The notes: generated by a model not told the origin, from the letters alone. Shown: positions 12,058-22,336, counted from the stretch's first letter. The stretch: 64,000 bases of DNA from Kushneria avicenniae (GCF_900112585.1 NZ_FOLY01000002.1:186001-250000), one strand, 5' to 3'. Translations and numbers: made by a program.

Positions 12058-12264
12058 ATGTACGACCAAAGGCTAATGTCGTGGCAGGATCATTGCCCCT
12101 ACTGCGACGCCATGAACGATATCGACATCGATACCAGCCAGGGCACCCATACCACCTGGGTGGACTGCCAGTGGTGCTGTGCGCCGATCGTGGTGACGGT
12201 GACGATATCTCCCTTTGATGACACCCTTGAGTCGGTCACTCTCGGTCGTGATGACGACGCATGA
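12058..12264 (+). CDS. CPXCG-motif cysteine-rich small protein
   Basis: Small probable zinc-binding protein, 68 residues from the ATG at 12058 or 62 from the ATG at 12076. The family is usually about 60 residues, and neither start has an ideal ribosome site. The cysteine pair CPYC (Cys13, Cys16) and the later VDCQWCC (Cys37, Cys40, Cys41) are the family signature; the CPxCG glycine is Asp here. Function is unknown throughout the family. It lies between acnA (divergent) and trxB. Confidence 0.75.
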   Translation: MYDQRLMSWQDHCPYCDAMNDIDIDTSQGTHTTWVDCQWCCAPIVVTVTISPFDDTLESVTLGRDDDA

Positions 12265-12365
12265 ACCGGTATCAGACAATGGGTGTCATTGTCACCACCG
12301 ATTGGCGGCAGGCTGCACGTCGGCCCACAATGAGCGCCATCCCGTCATGTTCGCCCGGGCACTGA

Positions 12366-13409
<1,044 letters not shown>

Positions 13410-13446
13410 GGAGGTGCGGCGATCATCGCCGCTGCAGGAGGCATCA

Positions 13447-13473
13447 GGGGAAGGCTTTGGCCTTCCCCTTTTT
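13447..13473 (+). terminator. Intrinsic terminator after trxB
   Basis: GGGGAAGGC pairs with GCCTTCCCC around a TTTG loop, followed by five T residues. Confidence 0.9.
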
Positions 13474-13512
13474 CATGTCCGTTTATCAGTCGTTCCGGTT
13501 ATTCAGGATGTT

Positions 13513-13785
13513 TCAATAGTGCGGCGGACGCTCCTGGTCGCCGCTGTCGGCCTGCATGGATTCAAGGCTTTCGCGCTGCTCACCGAGGCGCTGGGCCATG
13601 AGATTACACAGGCGTTCCAGCCGCTCGATGGTGGCATTCTGGGTGATCAGGGTGTCGTCCAGCCGCTCCAGCCAGTCTTCCTGCCACGCCAGGCGGCTCT
13701 CCAGATCATTGACGCGCTCTATCACCTGCTTAAGCGTAGTGTCAATGTGCATGTTAGAATCATCCTGTTGCGGAGGCGTTGTCAT
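13513..13785 (-). CDS. slyX: SlyX family protein
   Basis: 90-residue soluble protein, almost entirely coiled coil from about residue 15 to 75 (heptads such as VIERVNDLESRLAWQEDWLERL). This is the SlyX pattern, and the C-terminus ends RPPHY as in the family. Function is unknown. The start at 13785 has GGAGA upstream; an internal Met12 is the alternative. It is convergent with trxB and divergent from the cold-shock-domain gene. Confidence 0.85.
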   Translation of the reverse strand: MTTPPQQDDSNMHIDTTLKQVIERVNDLESRLAWQEDWLERLDDTLITQNATIERLERLCNLMAQRLGEQRESLESMQADSGDQERPPHY

Positions 13786-13928
13786 ATCGTTGATCTCCGT
13801 ACGTTAAACATCCGGCCCATGGCCGGTGGCTGGGTCTGCATCCTGTAAGCAGAGGGCATCACGGGAACATGCGGGATGCAGACCGTCTGATTGAACAATC
13901 CGATAAACGTTTGAAGCCGAGTATCGTC

Positions 13929-14384
13929 ATGAGTGCAAAAACCATCTGGCGCTGTACCGTTATCAGCCTGTTGCTGGCGCTTTTAACGCCGGTTCTCGCA
14001 GGTTGTCTTGTCTACCTTGCAAGCCCTGTCGTTATCGAAAACATGGCCGTCGACCCCGGTCTTGTCGTCATCTGGGCGCTGTCTGCCGTGGCGGCCTTTG
14101 CAGCGCTTGAGGTCGCAACGATTGCCATGCATGTGCTGACCCCCACGCTGTCCAACGTGGTGGAAGTCGAAAAGGATGATCGCGAAATCGGCGTGGTCAA
14201 GTGGTTCAATGTCAACAAGGGCTATGGGTTTATTACCCGCGATGGTGGCGAGGACGTCTTCGTTCATTTCCGTGCCATTCGAGGCAAGGGGCACCGCACG
14301 CTCGCCGAAGGCCAGAGAGTGCGTTACCACTCCATACAGAACGAGCGCGGTCTGCAGGCCGAGGATGTGACCGTCATTACCTGA
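13929..14384 (+). CDS. Membrane-anchored cold-shock-domain protein
   Basis: 151 residues from the ATG at 13929; an upstream in-frame ATG at 13869 would add 20 residues before the first membrane span. Two hydrophobic segments (about 10-34 and 44-70) precede a complete cold-shock domain (about 86-151). The domain has the RNA-binding motifs KGYGFI (97-102) and VFVHF (110-114). The likely arrangement is a membrane hairpin with the nucleic-acid-binding domain in the cytosol. It is monocistronic with its own terminator. The CSD suggests RNA binding at the membrane; that role is inferred. Confidence 0.85.
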   Translation: MSAKTIWRCTVISLLLALLTPVLAGCLVYLASPVVIENMAVDPGLVVIWALSAVAAFAALEVATIAMHVLTPTLSNVVEVEKDDREIGVVKWFNVNKGYGFITRDGGEDVFVHFRAIRGKGHRTLAEGQRVRYHSIQNERGLQAEDVTVIT

Positions 14385-14422
14385 GACGGCGTTGTATTCT
14401 GTACGCCACGAACCGCCTCACG

Positions 14423-14451
14423 AAAACGCCCCGCAGCGCGGGGCGTTTTTT
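14423..14451 (+). terminator. Intrinsic terminator after the cold-shock-domain gene
   Basis: AACGCCCCGC pairs with GCGGGGCGTT around a three-base loop, flanked by A and T runs. It may also serve the convergent dap transcript. Confidence 0.88.
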
Positions 14452-14470
14452 ATCTCGGAAATGTGGCGTG

Positions 14471-14875
14471 TCATTTCTTCGTCTTCTGTTCACCGGCATC
14501 AGGCCAGTGCACCACGCCTTCGCTGCCATCGGCGAGTACCTGGAAAAAACGGTCCGGGTCATCGCCGGGCTGCCATCCGCCCAGCGAGCAGCGCACTTCG
14601 CATTCAAGTGCCTGGCTTGCCGCCCGGGCGCAATCGACATCCCGTGGCCAGGGGGTGGCATCGCTGTCAAACCACAGGCTTGCCAGGCGGTCGGCCGCGT
14701 TTTCGACCAGCAGAACCGGCAGGCGCTGTCCCTTGTAGATGGGGACGGCGCGCCACTGGTGTTTGCCGGCGCGCTCGAGCGTCACGGGGGTGTCCAGCGC
14801 CCCGGCAAGCCACTGCGAGATACGCTCGGCATCGTTGCAGGCGAGGTAAACCTCGATGTCTGGATAGTGCTCCAT
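14471..14875 (-). CDS. Hypothetical protein coupled to dapE
   Basis: 134 residues, family not recognised. It starts 3 bases after the dapE stop codon, so the two are almost certainly translationally coupled. The protein is soluble, has no signal peptide, contains four cysteines, and ends in a charged tail (GEQKTKK). The pattern (EVYLACNDAERISQWL, VPIYKGQRLPVLLVEN) looks like a compact alpha/beta protein. No catalytic motif was recognised. Position suggests a link to the dap operon, but this is inference. Confidence 0.7.
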   Translation of the reverse strand: MEHYPDIEVYLACNDAERISQWLAGALDTPVTLERAGKHQWRAVPIYKGQRLPVLLVENAADRLASLWFDSDATPWPRDVDCARAASQALECEVRCSLGGWQPGDDPDRFFQVLADGSEGVVHWPDAGEQKTKK

Positions 14876-14878
14876 GGG

Positions 14879-16051
14879 TTATCGCAGCAGCCGGTCAAAA
14901 GTGGATTCAAGGGCCTGACTCATCCGATCGAGGTCGGTGGCGAGGATACGCTCATCGCGTTGATGGATGGTGGCATTGCGCGGACCGAATTCGATGGTCT
15001 GCGGCCCCAGTGTGGCAATAAAACGGGCATCGGAGGTGCCGCCGCCGGTAGAGAGCCGGGGAGGGTGGCCGGTGATGTCACGAAGAGCGGCGCTGACGGC
15101 GTCGGTCAACCCGCCCGGTACGGTCATGAAGGGGTCACCGGAGAGCTGCCAGTCAATATGCCAGTCAAGCTGGTGCGCATCGAGCAGGGCCTCGATGCGC
15201 GCCTTGAGCGCCGGCGCTGTGACCTCGGTGGAAAAACGCAGGTTGAAGGTTACCTCCAGTTCCCCCGGGATGACGTTGTTGGCGCCGGTGCCGCCATGGA
15301 TATTGGAAATCTGAAAGCTGGTCGGCGGGAAAAACTCGTTGCCGCTGTCCCAGTGCTCCATCACCAGGGCGTCGAGTGCCGCCAGCGCCTGATGGATCGG
15401 GTTGCGTGCCAGCTGCGGATAGGCCACATGTCCCTGCACGCCGTGAATGCGCAGCACGCCGTTGAGGGAACCGCGCCGGCCGTTTTTGATGACATCACCA
15501 AAATGCGACTCGGAGGAGGGCTCGCCGACGATGCAGTAGTCGATGGCCTCGTTTCGGGCGCGCAGAATTTCGACGACGGCGCGGGTACCGTCCCGGGCCG
15601 GGCCCTCTTCGTCGCTGGTCAGCAAAAAGGCGATGCGTCCCGAATGATCGGGATGCGCGGTCACGAACCGTTCGACGGCGGTGACCATGGCCGCCAGCGA
15701 CCCCTTCATGTCGGCCGCGCCGCGTCCGCACAGGTAGCCGTCATCATCAATGCACGGCGAGAAGGGCGGCACCTGCCAGAGATGCTCCGGGCCGGTCGGC
15801 ACGACATCGGTGTGGCCCGCCAGTACCAGCGTGGGGCCGCCCTGACCGCGCACGGCCCAGAGATTGCGCACTTCGCCCTGATCCATCCACTCCAGATGAA
15901 AGCCCAACTGCGTCAGGCGCTCGCCGATCAGCGTCTGACAGCCGGCATCCTCCGGGGTGACGGAGGGCCTTGAAATCAGATCGAGCGCCAGCGATAGCGT
16001 CTCGCCCGGTGCCTGTCTGTCAGCAACGGTAGTGTCAGAAACCTTGTGCAT
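14879..16051 (-). CDS. dapE: Succinyl-diaminopimelate desuccinylase
   Basis: Hydrolyses N-succinyl-L,L-diaminopimelate in lysine and peptidoglycan synthesis; cytosolic di-zinc M20 peptidase family. About 390 residues from the ATG at 16051; a GTG at 16075 would add 8. Metal-site motifs are visible: [11 protein letters not shown] (His80), the GRGAADMKG aspartate, the catalytic EEGP glutamate, and GEPS. The lid-domain run [15 protein letters not shown] is also typical. dapD lies 87 bases upstream on the same strand, so consecutive pathway steps are co-transcribed. Confidence 0.95.
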   Translation of the reverse strand: MHKVSDTTVADRQAPGETLSLALDLISRPSVTPEDAGCQTLIGERLTQLGFHLEWMDQGEVRNLWAVRGQGGPTLVLAGHTDVVPTGPEHLWQVPPFSPCIDDDGYLCGRGAADMKGSLAAMVTAVERFVTAHPDHSGRIAFLLTSDEEGPARDGTRAVVEILRARNEAIDYCIVGEPSSESHFGDVIKNGRRGSLNGVLRIHGVQGHVAYPQLARNPIHQALAALDALVMEHWDSGNEFFPPTSFQISNIHGGTGANNVIPGELEVTFNLRFSTEVTAPALKARIEALLDAHQLDWHIDWQLSGDPFMTVPGGLTDAVSAALRDITGHPPRLSTGGGTSDARFIATLGPQTIEFGPRNATIHQRDERILATDLDRMSQALESTFDRLLR

Positions 16052-16138
16052 GGCTCTCGTTCGGTCAACGGGCACTCATGAGAGCGCCCGGATGCATGGA
16101 CAGCACTGACGGCCCCTGGTTTGTGGGCGTGCAGGGCA

Positions 16139-17164
16139 TCAGTTATGGGCGTGCAGAGCGTCGTTGAGTGCGATGGCGCTCTTGTTGGTGCGGCATTCCA
16201 GACGGCCCGTCTGGGAGTGACGCAAAAACAGCAGGTCGTTCTGACCGGCCAGCTGGCGCGCCGCCACAGTGTCCACCAGTTCGCCGTGATCGTCGAGCAC
16301 CGCGACCTTGGCACCGGCAGTGATGTAGAGGCCGGCTTCAACGGTGCAGCGATCGCCCAGTGGAATACCGATGCCGGCATTGGCACCGATCAGACAGTTT
16401 TCGCCGGTGCCGATGACAATGTTGCCACCGCCGGAGAGGGTGCCCATGGTCGAGGCGCCGCCGCCCAGGTCAGAGCCGCTGCCCAGCATGACGCCTGCTG
16501 CAATGCGGCCTTCCACCATGCCCGGGCCCTCGGTGCCGGCGTTGAAGTTGCAAAAGCCTTCATGCATGACAGTGGTGCCTTCGCCCAGATAGGCGCCCAG
16601 ACGAACGCGTGACGTATCGGCGATACGCACGCCCTTTGGCACCACGTAGTCGGTCATTTTGGGGAACTTGTCGACACAGTCGATGGACAGCGCACGGCCT
16701 TCAAGGCGGGCCTTCAGGCGACGATCATCGAGTTCTTCGATATCGATGGCGCCTTCATTGCTCCAGGCAATGTTTTTCAAAAGACCGAACATGCCATCGA
16801 GTTTGAGACCATGGGGCCTGACCAGACGATGCGACAGCAGGTGCAGCTTGAGATAGACCTCGGGCACGCTTTCCGGCGCACGGTCTTCTTCAAGAAATAC
16901 GGCCACCAGCGGACGGCGGCTGTCGGCCATGGCGCGAGCGATATCGGCTTGCGTCTCATTGCCGGCATGACTCAGGGCTTCGGCCAGGCTCTCGCAGTGC
17001 TCGGGCAGAAAACTCACCGACACATTGCCTTCCGGGGCGCCGAGCGTGCTGCGAACGGTGTCGACAAGCGTCTGGTCCGGGGTATGAAGCGGGGCGGGGT
17101 AGTAGACTTCGAGCCAGTCGCCCTGACGGTTCTGGGTACCGATACCCAGTGCAAAACTCAGCAT
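16139..17164 (-). CDS. dapD: Tetrahydrodipicolinate N-succinyltransferase
   Basis: Transfers succinyl from succinyl-CoA to tetrahydrodipicolinate, the step before DapC/DapE in lysine and diaminopimelate synthesis. 341 residues, matching the long pseudomonad-type DapD rather than the 274-residue E. coli enzyme. The C-terminal half shows hexapeptide repeats of a left-handed beta-helix (around GSGSDLGGGASTMGTLSGGG). It sits between an ArsC/Spx-like gene and dapE in one minus-strand operon. Confidence 0.95.
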   Translation of the reverse strand: MLSFALGIGTQNRQGDWLEVYYPAPLHTPDQTLVDTVRSTLGAPEGNVSVSFLPEHCESLAEALSHAGNETQADIARAMADSRRPLVAVFLEEDRAPESVPEVYLKLHLLSHRLVRPHGLKLDGMFGLLKNIAWSNEGAIDIEELDDRRLKARLEGRALSIDCVDKFPKMTDYVVPKGVRIADTSRVRLGAYLGEGTTVMHEGFCNFNAGTEGPGMVEGRIAAGVMLGSGSDLGGGASTMGTLSGGGNIVIGTGENCLIGANAGIGIPLGDRCTVEAGLYITAGAKVAVLDDHGELVDTVAARQLAGQNDLLFLRHSQTGRLECRTNKSAIALNDALHAHN

Positions 17165-17193
17165 GAAAAACTCCTTGAATCAACGGGGGTGGG

Positions 17194-17538
17194 TCAGGCC
17201 GTCCAATCGTCGGCGGCTCTGCCCACCAGCACCTGAGTGCCGGTATCAAGCACCGGGCGCTGGATCAGGCTCGGGTGTGTTCTAAGCAGCTCAACGGCAC
17301 GGGTCTGGTCCAGTTCGGCGCGGTCGCGCTCATCCAGCCCGCGCCAGGTAGTGCTGCGCCGGTTGAGCAGCATGGACCAGTCTGCGTGCGTCAGAAGATG
17401 CGCAAGGGTCGCTTCCAGTTCGCCCTGATCGGCCAGGCGGCGCAGATCGAGCATCTCGACGCTGTGACCCTCGGCCTCGAGCCGGCGGCGGGTGCGCCGG
17501 CAGCGATCACAGTTGGAAAGGCCATAAAGCTTCAGCAT
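17194..17538 (-). CDS. ArsC/Spx-family reductase-like protein (YffB type)
   Basis: 114-residue thioredoxin-fold protein of the ArsC/Spx/YffB family. ATG at 17538 is chosen for the strong AGGAG site 8 bases upstream and the family start MLKLYG. The N-terminal redox site reads NCDRC (Cys10 and Cys13), whereas YffB-type relatives usually keep one cysteine there. The C-terminal half has the family run LLRTHPSLIQRPVLD. It heads the dapD-dapE operon (29 bases before dapD); YffB-like genes next to dap genes are common in gammaproteobacteria. True arsenate reductase activity is not implied. Confidence 0.85.
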   Translation of the reverse strand: MLKLYGLSNCDRCRRTRRRLEAEGHSVEMLDLRRLADQGELEATLAHLLTHADWSMLLNRRSTTWRGLDERDRAELDQTRAVELLRTHPSLIQRPVLDTGTQVLVGRAADDWTA

Positions 17539-17631
17539 GGAAAATCTCCTGTGACGCGTCGGGCAGCGATTATAGGCGCCCTGTATGGCAGGGCTCAAAT
17601 CGGGAAAAACGCTGCTATCGATCGCCAGTGT

Positions 17632-20331
17632 CTATCCGGTGGTGGCGATCCCGGCCTCGGCGTCAAGGATGTGACGCAGTCGATTGCTCAGCGCCTCCTG
17701 AAGCTCGGGGTCCGTCAGCGGCGCGCCGTTGGTGTCGGTAATGAAGAAAACGTCTTCGACCCGTTCGCCGAGCGTCGCGATCTTGGCGCCTGACAGGGCG
17801 ATATCAAAGCTCATGAAAATCTGACCCACGTGTGCCAGCAGTCCCGGACGGTCGGCGGCAATCAGCTCCAGTACGGTGCGCTGGTTGGTCTCGTCCTGCT
17901 CGATGAGCACCCGGGTCGGCACCCGAAAGTGTTTGAGCTGGCGCGAGGTGTGGCGCTTGACGATACGCGGATAGTCGTCGGGGTCGTCGAGCTCCTCGAT
18001 CAGGTGGGCCTGAATTTCCCTGAGTCGAGCGGGATCGCGAATGGCCTGGCCGTCACCGTCGAGCAGAATGAAGGTGTTGAGCGTCCAGTCGTTGCTTGAG
18101 GTGGCGATACGGGCGTCGTGGATGGACAGCCCCAGCTGGTCGATGGCCGCCGCCGTAGCGGCAAACAGATTGTTGACCGAGCGGGTATGGATAAAGACCT
18201 TGGTACCGCCGTCGGTCATGTCCTCGGTCGGCGCGCTGATCAGAATCAGCGGCATGACCTCGACGCCGGCCTGCAGAATGCCCTGGGTGTGCCAGACGAT
18301 CTCGCTGGCGCTGTACTGCAGGAAGTAGTCATCGCCCAGCGTTTCCCACAGCGCATCCACGGCCCGGCACTCACCGCCCATGCACTGCGTCAGGGCGCGG
18401 GCTTCACGACGGGTTTCCTCGATCCAGTCCTGGCGGTCGAGCGGGTTTTCCAGTCCGCGTCGCAGCACGCGGCGTGTCTCTCCGTGCAGCTGGCGTAAAA
18501 GGGCTGCTCGCCAGCTGTTCCAGAGCGTGGGGTTGGTGGCATTGATGTCGGCCACCGTCAGCAGATAGAGATAGTCGAGGTGTACTTCGTCGTGAACGAT
18601 GGCGGCGAACTCGCGAATGACCTCCGGGTCGCTGATGTCGCGCTTCTGGGCGGTGGTGGACATCAATAGATGATGCTCGATCAACCAGCTCACCAGATGC
18701 ATGTCGCGCCTTGGCACACCGTGACGGCTGCAAAAACCCTGAACGTCCCGCGCGCCGAGCTGTGAGTGATCGCCGCCGCGACCCTTGGCAATATCGTGAT
18801 AGAGGCCGGCGATCCACAGTAGTTCGAGCTTGGGCACGCGTGCCATCAGCGAGGCGCACAGCGGGTACTCCTCGCGCCCTTCGGGCGTTCGAAAGCGCTG
18901 AATGACATCCAGCACGCGCAGGGTGTGGGCATCCACCGTATAGATATGGAACAGGTCGTGCTGCATCAGGCCGATGATATGGCCAAAGCGGGGCAGGTAC
19001 TTGCCCAGAATGCCGTAGCGCGCCATGCGCCCCAGCTCGCGTGACACCATGCCGCCGCCGCGCAGAAGCTCCAGGAACAGGCCGCGGTTGCGCAGGTCGG
19101 CCCGAAAGCCGTTGTCGATCAGGTGGCGATGGTCGCGGATGGCGCGAATGGTCGCGGCGCGCACGCCTTCGATATCGGGATGCTGGGCCAGCAGTACGAA
19201 CATTTCGATCAGCGCCGAGGGGCGGCGCTTGAAGACATTGGGCGAGCGGGTGCGCAGATAGCGTCCGTGCAGTTCAAAGCGATTGTTGAGCGCCACGATC
19301 CCGGACGTCTGACCCTGCTGGAGGATGTTCTCCTCGAAATTCTGAATCAGCATATCGTTGAGTTCGACCAGCGCCGTGACCACGCGGTAATAGCGGCGCA
19401 TGAACTCTTCAACGCCCAGCCGCTCGGGGGTGTCGTGATAGCCGAACAGGGCGGCAATGGTGCGCTGATGATCAAACAGCAGCCGGTCCTCGGCGCGAGC
19501 GTTGATCATGTGCAGCGCGTAGCGCACCTGCCACAGAAAGGCGCGGCTCTGGCTGGCGATGCGAATGTCGGCGTCCGTCATGAAGCCGCGCTGCATGAGC
19601 ACTTCGATGATGTTGGTTCCAAAGTGGCGCTTGGCGATCCAGGTGACGGTCTGGATGTCTCGAAGACCGCCGGGCGAGCTCTTGAGGTTGGGCTCGAGAT
19701 GGTGCTCGGAGTTGTTGAAGCGCTGATGGCGTGCACGCTGCTCGGCCAGCTTGGCCTGAAAGAAGGCTTCGCTGTTCCAGATGCCTGGCTGGTCGAGACG
19801 CTGTCGCATGCGTTCCAGCAGCGCCTCGTCGCCAGCGACGCAGCGCGTTTCCATAAGGTTGGTGATGACGGTGACATCGTCACGTGATTCGCGCTCGCAG
19901 TCGGCCAGTGAGCGCACGCTATGACCGATTTCGAGCCCGATGTCCCAGAGCAGGGTGATGAAGTCGGTCAGTGAGGCCTGCCTGGGCGTGTCGTCATCGT
20001 CTGCCAGCAGGATCATCAGATCGATATCCGAGCATGGATGCAGCTCGCCGCGACCATAGCCGCCCACGGCAATCAGGGCGACGCCCTCATCAGGCCAGTC
20101 GAAGCGTGACCACAAAAGGGCCAGCAGCTGATCGACGCACCAGGCCCTGCCATGCACCAGATCGCGAATGTCGGCACCGTTTTTGAAGCGTTCGTCCAGA
20201 CAGCGCCGAATATCGGCCAGCACCTCCCGAATGACGCTGATGGGCGAGGTGCTCCGGTCAAGGCGCGTTTTCAGAGTCTCGATGTCGATCAGGGTAGTGT
20301 CCGGAGTGAAGCGATAGTGGTGCAGCAGCAT
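17632..20331 (-). CDS. glnD: [Protein-PII] uridylyltransferase/uridylyl-removing enzyme
   Basis: Senses glutamine and reversibly uridylylates PII, controlling nitrogen assimilation. 899 residues, full length. The nucleotidyltransferase domain has GGYGRGELHPCSDIDLMIL (glycines from 90, Asp102/Asp104). The HD hydrolase domain has HD at 512-513 in LYHDIAKGRGGDH. Two ACT domains fill the C-terminal 190 residues (e.g. ADRPGLLAHVGQIFM). It lies downstream of map on the minus strand, with a long hairpin between them. The map-glnD-dapD neighbourhood is typical. Confidence 0.96.
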   Translation of the reverse strand: MLLHHYRFTPDTTLIDIETLKTRLDRSTSPISVIREVLADIRRCLDERFKNGADIRDLVHGRAWCVDQLLALLWSRFDWPDEGVALIAVGGYGRGELHPCSDIDLMILLADDDDTPRQASLTDFITLLWDIGLEIGHSVRSLADCERESRDDVTVITNLMETRCVAGDEALLERMRQRLDQPGIWNSEAFFQAKLAEQRARHQRFNNSEHHLEPNLKSSPGGLRDIQTVTWIAKRHFGTNIIEVLMQRGFMTDADIRIASQSRAFLWQVRYALHMINARAEDRLLFDHQRTIAALFGYHDTPERLGVEEFMRRYYRVVTALVELNDMLIQNFEENILQQGQTSGIVALNNRFELHGRYLRTRSPNVFKRRPSALIEMFVLLAQHPDIEGVRAATIRAIRDHRHLIDNGFRADLRNRGLFLELLRGGGMVSRELGRMARYGILGKYLPRFGHIIGLMQHDLFHIYTVDAHTLRVLDVIQRFRTPEGREEYPLCASLMARVPKLELLWIAGLYHDIAKGRGGDHSQLGARDVQGFCSRHGVPRRDMHLVSWLIEHHLLMSTTAQKRDISDPEVIREFAAIVHDEVHLDYLYLLTVADINATNPTLWNSWRAALLRQLHGETRRVLRRGLENPLDRQDWIEETRREARALTQCMGGECRAVDALWETLGDDYFLQYSASEIVWHTQGILQAGVEVMPLILISAPTEDMTDGGTKVFIHTRSVNNLFAATAAAIDQLGLSIHDARIATSSNDWTLNTFILLDGDGQAIRDPARLREIQAHLIEELDDPDDYPRIVKRHTSRQLKHFRVPTRVLIEQDETNQRTVLELIAADRPGLLAHVGQIFMSFDIALSGAKIATLGERVEDVFFITDTNGAPLTDPELQEALSNRLRHILDAEAGIATTG

Positions 20332-20366
20332 GGGCCATGACTCCGGTGGCAGATGTGAGGCGGCGC

Positions 20367-20413
20367 CTGTCGTGGCTTCCTGCCCGAGAGGGCAGGTCGG
20401 GAAGACACGACAG
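20367..20413. repeat. Long imperfect hairpin between map and glnD
   Basis: CTGTCGTG (20367-20374) pairs with CACGACAG (20406-20413). Inside it CTTCC pairs with GGAAG and TGCCC with GGGCA around a GAGA loop, with one mismatch and a five-base bulge. No T run follows on either strand. It fills most of the 90-base gap, so an mRNA-processing or partial-termination role is possible. Confidence 0.55.
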
Positions 20414-20421
20414 TCGGTGGA

Positions 20422-21210
20422 TCAGTCTGTCAGAAAGCTCAGATCCTCGTCATGACGTACGGTCGTGGCTTCGACGCCATCGGCGGTGACAATCAGGGTG
20501 TGCTCCCACTGGGCAGAAAGACTCTTGTCACGGGTCACGGCGGTCCAGCCGTCCTTGAGTACCCGGGTCTGCCAGTCGCCGGCGTTGATCATTGGTTCGA
20601 CGGTCAGGCACATGCCTTCCTTGAGCTCGGCATCGTTGTGCTCATTGTAGCCGTCGTAATGAAGCACCTGGGGATCTTGATGAAAGTTGCGCCCGATGCC
20701 GTGGCCGCAGAAGTCGCGAACCACGCTGTAGCCGTTGTCGTTGGCATGTCTTTCGATCACGCGGCCGATGTCGGAGAGCCATACGCCCGGGCGCATGATC
20801 TTCATGGCCTCATAAAGGCACTCCTGGCTCACTCGGGAGAGCCGCTCGCCCTTGATGTTGTCTCCCACAATGAACATGCGGCTGGTATCGCCGTAGTAGC
20901 CATCCTTGATGATGGTGACGTCAATATTGAAGATGTCGCCCTTCTTGAGCTTCTTGCTGAAGTCGGGAATGCCGTGACAGACCACATGGTTGAGCGAGAT
21001 GCAGGTGGCGTGCTGGTAGCCGTGATAGCCGATGGTGGCAGAGATCGAGTCGATATCGTTTTCGATGTAGTGCTGGCACAGACGATCGATCTCGCCGGTG
21101 GTGATGCCCGGGCGGATGTGGGACTCGATCATCTCCAGTACGCTGGCGGCCAGGCGACCTGCAATGCGCAGCTTGTCGATGTCTTCGGCATTATGGATGG
21201 GGATGTTCAT
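20422..21210 (-). CDS. map: Methionine aminopeptidase, type I
   Basis: Removes the initiator methionine from new proteins; cytosolic di-metal enzyme. 262 residues. The metal ligands can be read in order: Asp in FNIDVT, Asp in YYGDTSRMF, His in CGHGIGRNFHQDP, Glu in TVEPMI and Glu in QWEHT. It is divergent from rpsB across a shared 304-base region, the standard arrangement, and precedes glnD on the same strand. Confidence 0.97.
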   Translation of the reverse strand: MNIPIHNAEDIDKLRIAGRLAASVLEMIESHIRPGITTGEIDRLCQHYIENDIDSISATIGYHGYQHATCISLNHVVCHGIPDFSKKLKKGDIFNIDVTIIKDGYYGDTSRMFIVGDNIKGERLSRVSQECLYEAMKIMRPGVWLSDIGRVIERHANDNGYSVVRDFCGHGIGRNFHQDPQVLHYDGYNEHNDAELKEGMCLTVEPMINAGDWQTRVLKDGWTAVTRDKSLSAQWEHTLIVTADGVEATTVRHDEDLSFLTD

Positions 21211-21514
21211 GGCGACTCGTTATAAGCGAAATGGGAAGCCGTGGCAGGCGAGGGATTCATGTCCCGCTCCATGGTTGGACAATGATCGGCAAAGGTTCGG
21301 CTTCATCTTGACAGCGTTATATGGTATAAAGCCGCGCGTTTTCCTGCAATCCGTGGCCCGGTATGACACACTTGTATCGTGCAGGGATGATGCAGCAGAA
21401 CGCTTGAACCATCACAGAGACCACACATGTACCGACACATGGTCCCGGGTGCCGTGAAAACGGTCGGACCCATGGGGTGCGTGGAGGCTTAACCCGATAC
21501 TCAGGAGAGTCATC
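21211..21514 (+). promoter_or_regulatory. map/rpsB divergent region: rpsB promoter and structured S2 leader
   Basis: 304 bases with no gene. An extended -10, TGGTATAAA (21322-21330), lies 184 bases before rpsB; TTGACA at 21308 is too close for a standard spacing. The long leader folds well: GGTCC (21441) pairs with GGACC (21466) enclosing CCGT-GAAA-ACGG, and GGGT (21475) pairs with ACCC (21492) around GCGTGGAGG. In E. coli, S2 represses its own mRNA through a structured leader, so this is a candidate S2 operator; that is inference. Confidence 0.5.
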
Positions 21515-22255
21515 ATGTCAGTCAATATGCGTGACCTGCTCAAGGCAGGTGCTCACTTTGGTCACCAGACCCGTTACTGGAACCCGAAGATGGGCAAATA
21601 CATCTTCGGCGCTCGTAACAAGATTCACATCATCAACCTCGAACATACGCTGCCGGCGCTGAACGAAGCCGTCTCCGTGGTCGAGCGCATGGCCGCCAAC
21701 AACAACAAGATCATGTTTGTTGGTACCAAACGCGCCGCTGCCAAGATTGTTGCCGAAGAAGCGACCCGCGTGGGCCAGCCCTTCGTCAACCATCGCTGGC
21801 TGGGCGGCATGCTGACGAACTACAAGACCATTCGTCAGTCGATCAAGCGTCTGCGCGAGCTTGAAGCCATGCATGAAGACGGCACCTTCGACAAGCTGAC
21901 CAAGAAGGAAGTCCTGATGGCCACGCGCGAGCAGGAAAAGCTCGAGCGCTCCATCGGTGGTATCAAGGATATGGGCGGCCTGCCGGATGTCATGTTCGTG
22001 ATTGACGTTGATCATGAGCGTATCGCGATCAACGAAGCCAACAAGTTGGGTATTCCGGTCATCGGCGTGGTGGATTCCAATTCCGATCCGGACGGCGTTG
22101 ACTACATTATCCCGGGTAACGACGACTCCATTCGTGCCATCCAGATCTACGTTCAGGCGATTGCCAATGCCTGTGCCAAGGCGAAGGAAGGGCGTCCGGA
22201 TGAGTTCGTCGAAGTCGACGAGACTGCCGAAACGGCGGCGACGGCTTCCGAATAA
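21515..22255 (+). CDS. rpsB: 30S ribosomal protein S2
   Basis: Small-subunit ribosomal protein, 246 residues. It begins [26 protein letters not shown] and includes [15 protein letters not shown] and [12 protein letters not shown], all standard S2 blocks. The C-terminus is acidic ([11 protein letters not shown]). AGGAGAG upstream of 21515 fixes the start. It is the first gene of the rpsB-tsf-pyrH-frr series; a terminator-like hairpin after it probably lets only part of the transcripts reach tsf. Confidence 0.98.
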   Translation: MSVNMRDLLKAGAHFGHQTRYWNPKMGKYIFGARNKIHIINLEHTLPALNEAVSVVERMAANNNKIMFVGTKRAAAKIVAEEATRVGQPFVNHRWLGGMLTNYKTIRQSIKRLRELEAMHEDGTFDKLTKKEVLMATREQEKLERSIGGIKDMGGLPDVMFVIDVDHERIAINEANKLGIPVIGVVDSNSDPDGVDYIIPGNDDSIRAIQIYVQAIANACAKAKEGRPDEFVEVDETAETAATASE

Positions 22256-22309
22256 TGTCACCAGCGCCGGCAGGTGAGTTCACTGCCGGTGTCTGCGAAT
22301 GACAGTATG

Positions 22310-22336
22310 AAAGGGGGCTCAAGGGCCCCTTTTTTT
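22310..22336 (+). terminator. Terminator/attenuator between rpsB and tsf
   Basis: AAAGGGG pairs with CCCCTTT in a GC-rich stem with a mismatch near the loop, followed by seven T residues. Its place inside the conserved rpsB-tsf pair suggests partial termination. Confidence 0.75.
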
